This document shows, in pieces, positions 6,614 to 12,129 of a stretch of DNA of 32,356 bases. The position numbers and the translations under genes were made by a program. Position 1 is the first letter of the stretch. The number at the start of each line of letters is the position of its first letter. Source of the DNA: a virus; the IMG/VR virus record IMGVR_UViG_3300001419_000025, positions 1 through 32,356 of that record; one strand, given 5' to 3'. Under the pieces are notes generated by a model, which had not been told where the DNA came from, did not search any database, and saw nothing but the letters and a program-made list of their open reading frames with translations.

Positions 6614-6802
6614 ATGTATACAGCAATAGTCGATGAGATACAGCATAAAAAAGGAATGGGCAAGGTGTTAAACACCGGACTCAAGCGAATCACAATAGGT
6701 AAATTTGAAACTTTAGCGGAAGCGGTAAAAGCCAGAATGGATTACCTTGAGAAAAACACGCTGATACTGGACAACAACTATATTCACAGGAATAATATTT
6801 AA
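6614..6802 (+). CDS. Small phage protein (62 aa), possibly AP2-like DNA-binding
   Basis: Strong ribosome-binding site GGAGGAAAG. The segment KRITIGKFETLAEAVKARMD followed by YLEK looks like the 'iGtF.t.eeAv.Ar' ending of AP2-type DNA-binding domains seen in phage endonucleases, but the protein has only one such element and no nuclease. It could be a free DNA-binding domain. The stop overlaps the next ATG (TAATG). Confidence 0.55.
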   Translation: MYTAIVDEIQHKKGMGKVLNTGLKRITIGKFETLAEAVKARMDYLEKNTLILDNNYIHRNNI

Positions 6803-6993
6803 TGTATTACGCCAAGCCAGGGGATGTTTTTTGCAGCGGTAAAGACTGCATGGATAAATACATGGTTCCAGGCTGCACCTGTCCACCAGATAGCGTGATA
6901 AAGCATATGGGCAAGATTGGCTGTAAACCGCAGTCTCCAAGAAAAAAGATTTGTTTTAAAGACAGTAATGCCAGACTCAATAATGGGGGATGA
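6802..6993 (+). CDS. Cys-rich small protein (63 aa), unknown
   Basis: 63 residues with six cysteines (CSGKDC, PGCTCPP, IGC, KKIC), which could bind zinc. The start overlaps the stop of the preceding gene. Its last codons contain the GGGGGAT that serves as ribosome-binding site for the helicase at 6995. Not recognised; moderate confidence it is translated. Confidence 0.5.
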   Translation: MYYAKPGDVFCSGKDCMDKYMVPGCTCPPDSVIKHMGKIGCKPQSPRKKICFKDSNARLNNGG

Positions 6994-6994
6994 T

Positions 6995-7726
6995 ATGACA
7001 ATAAATATTATCAAAGGCAAGGACTATGACGAGGCAATAAAATTATTTCAGCAGCACTGTGAATATATTATTCAAGATGAAAAAGAAAGACATATATTTT
7101 TAAATTTTTTAGGTTTTATTATTGCTAGACCTGATAAACGAGTTAACTGGGCGGTCTTGCTACAAGGGGATGAGGGTAATGGTAAATCCTTCTTTGAAGT
7201 AATGATGAGAGAGATACTTGGGGGAAATAATATGAAATCTGTCAGTAATACCGTTGTTAAGACAGATTTTAATGATTGGGCTTATGGTTCACGATTTAAC
7301 GTATTATCTGAATTAAAAATAGCTGGAGAGAGTAGATATAACATCTATAATAATATTAAAGCTTATGTTACAGATGAGGAGTATGGACTAAATCGTAAAG
7401 GGTTAGGTTATCGACTAATACCCAATACTGCTAGTTATATGATAACCACTAATTATAAAGATTCTGCACCTATCACAGATAAGGATAGAAGATTATTTGT
7501 TATCTTTACTAATAATGATAAAAAATCAGATGCGTATTATGATAAGTTATTTTCAATATGTAAAGCTAATCCATATAGCATCAAACAATATTTAACTGAA
7601 TATCCTACTCATTCAGAATTTAATCCTTATGGTAAAGCAATTAAAACTGAACATCACAAGTTAATGTCCAGTTTTAATACAGATGCAATAGAAATAGTGA
7701 TTAACGAAGCTATTAATTTTGTATGA
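6995..7726 (+). CDS. SF3 / D5-type phage helicase, helicase domain only
   Basis: 243 residues from ATG 6995, with GGGGGA just upstream; in-frame ATGs at 6983 and 6917 are less likely. Walker A is GDEGNGKS (58-65), the acidic Walker B position lies in FNVLSEL (Glu106), TTN at 151-153 resembles sensor 1, and DRRLF (164-168) gives the arginine finger. This is the DUF5906/D5-like ATPase that normally forms the C-terminal part of large phage primase-helicases (roughly 600-800 aa). Here the N-terminal primase part is missing, so the gene is either a 5'-truncated relic or a stand-alone helicase. The ORF itself is intact. Confidence 0.8.
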   Translation: MTINIIKGKDYDEAIKLFQQHCEYIIQDEKERHIFLNFLGFIIARPDKRVNWAVLLQGDEGNGKSFFEVMMREILGGNNMKSVSNTVVKTDFNDWAYGSRFNVLSELKIAGESRYNIYNNIKAYVTDEEYGLNRKGLGYRLIPNTASYMITTNYKDSAPITDKDRRLFVIFTNNDKKSDAYYDKLFSICKANPYSIKQYLTEYPTHSEFNPYGKAIKTEHHKLMSSFNTDAIEIVINEAINFV

Positions 7727-7737
7727 ATTAAATTAAG

Positions 7738-7766
7738 TTGATAAAAGGTTGCCTATATTTTAAAAT
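7738..7766 (+). promoter_or_regulatory. Sigma70-like promoter for the terminase genes
   Basis: TTGATA (7738-7743), 17-bp spacer, TAAAAT (7761-7766), in the 73-bp gap between the helicase and the small terminase gene. Position suggests it starts late transcription. Confidence 0.55.
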
Positions 7767-7799
7767 GATGGTAATAAATAATTTTACAGGTATTGTTAT

Positions 7800-8171
7800 A
7801 TGGGTAAACGAGGGCCAAAAATTTTTAACCCAGATTGGAAGCAGGTTGATAATATGTGCATGATACATTGTACTGGAGAGGAAATTGCTGCCATTCTCGG
7901 TGTTGATTACAAGACTTTAGAAAGAGCGTGTAAACGTGATCATAAGATAAAATTTGGGGAGTATATCAAGCAAAAGAGCGCTGGCGGCAAGATGAGCCTT
8001 AGAAGAAGGCAATATTCCACTGCTATGGATGGCAATGTGTCGATGCTTATTTGGCTTGGTAAAAACTGGCTTGATCAGACAGATAAAACGGAAATAGATC
8101 AATCAGTCGAAGTTAAAAAACCTGTACAAATATTAATAAATCCTGTCGATGGAAGAAAAGACCGAGATTGA
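7800..8171 (+). CDS. terS: Terminase small subunit
   Basis: 123 residues. A helix-turn-helix is visible in CTGEEIAAILGVDYKTLERA (24-43), followed by the family-typical KMSLRRRQYSTAMDGNVSML and then IWLGKNWLDQTD. These elements match phage small terminases, which recognise the packaging site and load the large subunit on DNA. The gene lies directly upstream of, and overlaps by 23 bases, the large subunit gene, which confirms the assignment. The ribosome-binding site is weak (ACAGG). Confidence 0.85.
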   Translation: MGKRGPKIFNPDWKQVDNMCMIHCTGEEIAAILGVDYKTLERACKRDHKIKFGEYIKQKSAGGKMSLRRRQYSTAMDGNVSMLIWLGKNWLDQTDKTEIDQSVEVKKPVQILINPVDGRKDRD

Positions 8172-10308
8172 TTTCCCTGCTAAAATATCTGATATTTTAG
8201 TAATACCAAGGGGAGATGTTCAATACAGAGCTGCTTTCGGTGGTAGGGGCTCAGGAAAGTCTTTCTCTTTCGCTTTAATGGCAGCTGTTCATGGATACGC
8301 TGAACCTATCAGAATTTTATGTGTTAGAGAGTTCCAGACTTCAATCAAAGAATCTTTCCATGCTGAATTAAAAGCAGCAATTGACTCTTATGATTTTCTC
8401 AAAGATCATTATAATGTTGGAGTTGACTATTTAAGAGGTTCTAATGGCACTGAATTTATTTTTAGAGGCCTACATAGAAATACATCAGCAGTTAAGTCTT
8501 TAGCAAATATTGATTTAACTATTATTGAAGAAGCAGAAGATGTACCAGAGCAAGCATGGTTAGATTTAGAAGCAACTATTTTCAGACAACCTAAATCAGA
8601 ATGCTGGGTGATATGGAACCCTAGAACAAAAGAGTCACCAGTTGATAAACGATTCAGGATTAAACCACCAAAAGATTTAGCTATAGCCGAAGTTAATTGG
8701 TACGACAATCCATTTTTTCCTACAGGGTTAGAAAAACTACGAAAAAGAGAGCAGGAAAGATTAGATCCTAATACTTATAGCCATATCTGGGAAGGAGCGT
8801 ACTTAGAAAACTCTAATGCTCAAGTCCTACATGGTAAAGTTGAAATAAAAGAATTTAAATCAAGTGATCATTGGGATGGACCCTACTATGGAATGGACTT
8901 CGGTTTTTCTCAAGACCCCACAACAGTGGTCAGATGTTGGGTATTTAATGATAATCTTTATATTGATTATGATGCAGGTAAAGTTGGATTAGAATTAGAT
9001 GATACAACAGAATTTTTTATTAAGAAAATCCCAGATATAGTCAATCACACTATCAGAGCAGATTCAGCAAGACCAGAATCTATAAGCCATTTAAATAATA
9101 AAGGCAAGTTAAATGTCAGGCCAGTTAAAAAGTGGGCTGGCAGTGTTGAAGACGGTATTTCACATTTGCGATCATATAAAAAAATATTTATCCATCCCAG
9201 GTGCGAAGAAACGATAAAAGAAACTCGATTATATTCTTATAAAGTTGACCGGCTAACTGGTGATATACTTCCCCAAATTATAGATGCTAACAATCATTGT
9301 TTTAGTGGGGACACTGAAGTAATTGTTAATGACAAATTAATGCGTTTTGATGAGATACCAAAAACTGGATTTATACGAGGTTATGACGGGAGCAATAAGT
9401 TTTACTACAATGGTGGGGTAGTTAGATGCGATAAGTTACTTGATTTAATACTTGATGATGATACAATAATAAGCGTGACCGAAGACCATGAATTCCTGAC
9501 TAAAGATGGTCAATGGGTTCAAGCAAAGGATTTAAAAGGGCAATTATTATGCAAATCAATGTTATTTCAGGGACAAAACAGGAATTTAATGGAAGAATAT
9601 ACACAAAACATGAAGGAGAAAAATACTACTCATTTGGGACTAATTACGGATGCGACAGAATACATAGAAAAGTATGGGAATATCATCACGGAGAAATACC
9701 AGAAGGATTCCATATTCATCACCGAGATCATAATGCGGATAATAATGAGATTGAAAATCTTATTATACTCACAGCTGGCGAACATATCGCATATCATACA
9801 AAATTATATCATGCAAACAATCCGGACGCTGCAAGAATTAATCTTGCTAAGAATCAAGACAAATGCAGAGAGTGGCATAAATCAAATGATGGCCACGAAT
9901 GGCATAAGCAACATTATCAAAAACACAAAGACAAATTATTTGCCAGGGAATACAGAAATTGCAAGCAATGCAGAGAAACATTTTATGCCCAAGTCGATAA
10001 AACCAATGTATTTTGCTCAAACAAATGTAAATCCAAATGGAGAAGGGATTCAGGAGTCGATGACATTAAAAAAACATGTGAGTTCTGTGGCGAAATATTT
10101 AAATCAAATAAATACGCCAAAAAAATATATTGCGGTAAAGGATGTTCAGCAAAAGGGAATGCAAGAAAAAGAAACTTATTGCGTGACGGTTCCCGGTGAC
10201 GGGTGTTTTTCTCTTGCCAATGGGGTGGTTGTTTCAAACTGTATTGATGCATTACGCTATTCTCTGGAGCCGATTATAAGAAATAGCACTGATGTATTTG
10301 TAGGATAA
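8149..10308 (+). CDS. terL: Terminase large subunit precursor with intein
   Basis: 719 codons; removal of the intein (residues 384-697) leaves a 405-residue terminase of the PBSX/Terminase_3 type. ATPase motifs: Walker A GGRGSGKS (31-38) and Walker B LTIIEEAE (123-130). Nuclease motifs: YYGMDFGFSQDPT with Asp250, ADSARPE with Asp305, and the C-terminal DANNH joined after splicing to CIDALRY. The protein would pump DNA into proheads and cut it. Inteins commonly settle in such catalytic motifs because precise loss is hard to select against. The start overlaps terS; another gene (HNH, 9549-10199) is read from the intein part in the -1 frame. Confidence 0.93.
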   Translation: MEEKTEIDFPAKISDILVIPRGDVQYRAAFGGRGSGKSFSFALMAAVHGYAEPIRILCVREFQTSIKESFHAELKAAIDSYDFLKDHYNVGVDYLRGSNGTEFIFRGLHRNTSAVKSLANIDLTIIEEAEDVPEQAWLDLEATIFRQPKSECWVIWNPRTKESPVDKRFRIKPPKDLAIAEVNWYDNPFFPTGLEKLRKREQERLDPNTYSHIWEGAYLENSNAQVLHGKVEIKEFKSSDHWDGPYYGMDFGFSQDPTTVVRCWVFNDNLYIDYDAGKVGLELDDTTEFFIKKIPDIVNHTIRADSARPESISHLNNKGKLNVRPVKKWAGSVEDGISHLRSYKKIFIHPRCEETIKETRLYSYKVDRLTGDILPQIIDANNHCFSGDTEVIVNDKLMRFDEIPKTGFIRGYDGSNKFYYNGGVVRCDKLLDLILDDDTIISVTEDHEFLTKDGQWVQAKDLKGQLLCKSMLFQGQNRNLMEEYTQNMKEKNTTHLGLITDATEYIEKYGNIITEKYQKDSIFITEIIMRIIMRLKILLYSQLANISHIIQNYIMQTIRTLQELILLRIKTNAESGINQMMATNGISNIIKNTKTNYLPGNTEIASNAEKHFMPKSIKPMYFAQTNVNPNGEGIQESMTLKKHVSSVAKYLNQINTPKKYIAVKDVQQKGMQEKETYCVTVPGDGCFSLANGVVVSNCIDALRYSLEPIIRNSTDVFVG
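9531..9537 (+). promoter_or_regulatory. Possible -1 frameshift heptamer leading into the HNH frame
   Basis: In the intein frame the codons GAT TTA AAA present T TTA AAA, a valid X XXY YYZ slippery heptamer. A -1 slip would continue as AGG GCA ATT ATT ATG, which is the HNH frame. A clear downstream pseudoknot was not identified, and the DNA is AT-rich, so chance is possible. The nearby AAAAGGG offers internal initiation as an alternative. Confidence 0.35.
9549..10199 (+). CDS. HNH homing endonuclease nested out of frame inside the intein
   Basis: 216 residues from ATG 9549, with AAAAGGG 8 bases upstream; an in-frame ATG at 9513 is possible but lacks such a site. An HNH_3-type nuclease domain is complete at 37-71: RIHRKVWEYHHGEIPEG, then the HIHHRDHNADNNEIENL core with His57/His58 and Asn70. 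Two zinc-finger modules follow: C138/C141 with C156/C160, and C177/C180 with C195/C199. The reading frame is -1 relative to the terminase/intein frame, and both stay open for all 651 bases. It would probably cut intein-less terL alleles, making the intein mobile. It ends inside intein block F. Confidence 0.88.
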   Translation: MQINVISGTKQEFNGRIYTKHEGEKYYSFGTNYGCDRIHRKVWEYHHGEIPEGFHIHHRDHNADNNEIENLIILTAGEHIAYHTKLYHANNPDAARINLAKNQDKCREWHKSNDGHEWHKQHYQKHKDKLFAREYRNCKQCRETFYAQVDKTNVFCSNKCKSKWRRDSGVDDIKKTCEFCGEIFKSNKYAKKIYCGKGCSAKGNARKRNLLRDGSR

Positions 10309-10316
10309 TCATTTCA

Positions 10317-10325
10317 TGCTATAAT
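10317..10325 (+). promoter_or_regulatory. Extended -10 promoter before the tail-fibre genes
   Basis: TGCTATAAT fits the TGnTATAAT extended -10 element; the upstream -35 region (near 10298) is weak. It lies between the terL stop and the next ATG. Confidence 0.4.
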
Positions 10326-10343
10326 TGACAAGAGGTTAATTAT

Positions 10344-10511
10344 ATGCTCATGAATTTAGAAACACCTGAAAATAAAGAACAAGCCAATGAAACAGCTGAG
10401 TCTTTATGGGCTAGTATGTACGCTGAATCATTTAAGTTAAATGGTAGTGACTCAAAAGCTACTAAAGACGCTGATAAAGCAGTAAAGAAATTTAGAGAGA
10501 GGTTCAAATAA
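10344..10511 (+). CDS. Small phage protein (55 aa), unknown
   Basis: 55 residues, acidic first half and basic helical C-terminus (DADKAVKKFRERFK). AGAGG stands 8 bases upstream of ATG 10344; a second ATG at 10350 is possible. The stop overlaps the next start (TAATG), which supports its reality. Small proteins of this shape commonly follow terL in phages, but I cannot name a function. Confidence 0.65.
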   Translation: MLMNLETPENKEQANETAESLWASMYAESFKLNGSDSKATKDADKAVKKFRERFK

Positions 10512-10855
10512 TGGGATGCCCACGAATTGCTAGTTTCCCTGATTGTAAAGACCCTGATAGTAACCTGCCCTATTCATTTAATTGGGCAGATTGGATAGCC
10601 GCAGAGGGTACATCTTTAGTTGATAACGTAGCTAATAGAGAAGTTATTGTCAGTGTTACAGATGATTTTGATGCTAGTGAAGATACTTCACCAATAGTCG
10701 TAGGTACGATAAGTGTTGATGTACCTAACTCTATTGTTTATGTTTGGTTAAGCGGTGGAACAGCTGGATTGAAATATAACATTACATGTAGGATAACAAC
10801 CGCTAATGGGATTATTGAGGATAAAACCGCAGTTTTAACCTGTAGCGAGAAATAA
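10511..10855 (+). CDS. Putative virion structural protein with Ig-like fold (114 aa)
   Basis: Starts near YSFNWADWIAAEG and contains VYVWLSGGTAGLKYNIT followed by a strand-rich end. This 'W.DWL..EGd...' to 'vWLSGGtaG..Y.vt' pattern is frequent in short phage proteins linked to fibres or connectors, often described as fibre-tail adaptors. The protein is mostly beta-strand. Precise position in the virion is not shown by the sequence. It begins the tail-fibre cassette and is coupled by TAATG to the preceding gene. Confidence 0.65.
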   Translation: MGCPRIASFPDCKDPDSNLPYSFNWADWIAAEGTSLVDNVANREVIVSVTDDFDASEDTSPIVVGTISVDVPNSIVYVWLSGGTAGLKYNITCRITTANGIIEDKTAVLTCSEK

Positions 10856-10856
10856 A

Positions 10857-11645
10857 ATGAATATTGATGCATTAAACAGTGATGCCCTAAATGTAATAAA
10901 TAATGTTCCAGTTAATATTATTACAGCAACTAATAACTTAGTTATAACTGAACAGCAAGCTGCTATTGCAAACCCATCAGTTATAGGTAGTAGTACAGCA
11001 AATTTAGTTCTTGTTGAACAATCAGCAGCTGTGAGTATTGATGTTGCTATAGCTGCAAACACAGGGAGTTTAAACGTAACAGGTAGTCAAGCATCAGTTG
11101 TTGTACTTCAAGGGGTATCAACTGCAACTACTAGTTTAGTTATTACAGAACAGAGTGCAGTAGTAAAGAGAAATGTTCATGTAGCAGCAACAACGGGTAC
11201 TCTATTACTAAGTGGTCAACAAGCCTTTGTTGAAACAAATGGGGTAATTATTACCAATACATCTAACCTGAGTATCGCTGGACAAAATTCTACTGTTAGA
11301 GTTAATAAACATATAATTGGTTCTACAGGTTCATTGAGCATTGTAGAGTTTAGTGCTGAAATTATAACAAACACTAATATCAATGCTACTACAAGTAACC
11401 TCAGCGTTAATGGGCAAAACACAGATGTAAGCCTAATACAAGGTATAACAACAGTACCGACTAGTATTACTTTAACTGCTAACACATCGTCTGTGGTTAT
11501 AAGTCTAAGTATTAACGCAGCTACCAGGCAATTATTTATTGCTGAGCAGCAAGCAGTTATTCAAGGAGGTAACAATACACCAACGATTTTAGCGTATCGT
11601 AATGTTGCGGTTACTGCTAAAGATAGAAATGTAGATGTTATGTAG
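10857..11645 (+). CDS. Repeat-rich beta-structured virion/adhesin protein (262 aa)
   Basis: Almost the entire protein consists of about ten degenerate repeats of 21-23 residues with the form T-x-x-L-x-(I/V)-x-x-x-Q-x-(A/T)-x-V plus a variable linker, for example TNNLVITEQQAAIAN and TGSLNVTGSQASVVV. The alternating hydrophobic pattern and lack of charged residues suggest a beta-solenoid or stacked-strand fibre. The DNA repeats have diverged, so repeat number is probably stable. It lies among tail-fibre genes, so a shaft or adhesin role is a reasonable inference, unproved. Confidence 0.65.
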   Translation: MNIDALNSDALNVINNVPVNIITATNNLVITEQQAAIANPSVIGSSTANLVLVEQSAAVSIDVAIAANTGSLNVTGSQASVVVLQGVSTATTSLVITEQSAVVKRNVHVAATTGTLLLSGQQAFVETNGVIITNTSNLSIAGQNSTVRVNKHIIGSTGSLSIVEFSAEIITNTNINATTSNLSVNGQNTDVSLIQGITTVPTSITLTANTSSVVISLSINAATRQLFIAEQQAVIQGGNNTPTILAYRNVAVTAKDRNVDVM

Positions 11646-11669
11646 TATAATTTTTAAGGAGAAATAAAA

Positions 11670-12119
11670 ATGGCACAAGGTGACGTAACTGTATTTAACT
11701 CAGCTAAGGAGTATTTAGCTGATGGTACATTTGATTTAGACACACATGTTTTTAAAATTGCTTTAGTTAGTAACTCAAGCCTATTAGCTACTCAGGCAGA
11801 TTTAGCTTTAGCTACTGGGTTTACGCAAGTTACTGGTGGCACCAGCTATACAGCAGGTGGGGAAACCTTAACCTGTACTTGGGTTGAATCTGCTGGAACA
11901 GTAACTTTTGATAGCTCTGTAAATCCGTCATGGGTTCAAGATGCATCAGGCCCAACTGATATACGCTACGGTATTATCTATGATGATACTGATGCTTCAG
12001 ATACAGCATTAGCATTTGTTGACTTAACAGCTGGTGGAGATGGTACAACTGCTATCAGTCTACAAACTGGTGATATTTCTATTACATGGGCTGGGACAGG
12101 TATTTTTACTTTAGCATAA
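11670..12119 (+). CDS. Putative virion protein (149 aa)
   Basis: A beta-rich protein starting MAQGDVTVFNSAKEYLADGT, with TFDLDTHVFKIALVSNSSL, a SYTAGGETLT stretch and RYGIIYDDTDASDTALAFVD near the end. I recognise the general type (short phage structural proteins with 'd.d.fKvaL......Y.aGG..L' and '..Ry.viYnDt') but not a firm function; they usually accompany tail or fibre genes. Ribosome-binding site AAGGAG is clear. Confidence 0.65.
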   Translation: MAQGDVTVFNSAKEYLADGTFDLDTHVFKIALVSNSSLLATQADLALATGFTQVTGGTSYTAGGETLTCTWVESAGTVTFDSSVNPSWVQDASGPTDIRYGIIYDDTDASDTALAFVDLTAGGDGTTAISLQTGDISITWAGTGIFTLA

Positions 12120-12129
12120 TAGGTGATGC

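Larger units (their letters stand above)
9298..10239 (+). mobile_element. Intein in terL (314 codons), with atypical C-terminal residues
   Basis: It starts CFSGDTEVIV (block A, Cys1 encoded at 9298-9300) after the extein ...DANNH, and has block B SVTEDHEFLT with the T61-x-x-H64 pair. It ends YCVTVPGDGCFSLANGVVVSN followed by extein Cys (10240-10242) and IDALRY. The terminal Asn is present, but the usual penultimate His is Ser, and the usual block F His position appears to be Gly/Cys. The roughly 210 residues between blocks B and F have an odd Ile/Asn/Thr/Lys/Met composition without an in-frame endonuclease, because that DNA encodes the HNH protein in another frame. Confidence 0.9.

Noticed and set aside
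6799-7020. Minus-strand ORFs (64-75 codons) over the small-gene region
   Set aside because: They lie opposite coupled plus-strand genes with good ribosome-binding sites and show no family pattern.
9513-9548. Start of the HNH gene at ATG 9513
   Set aside because: No good ribosome-binding site, and the added residues come from the conserved intein block B region in another frame. ATG 9549 with AAAAGGG is better.
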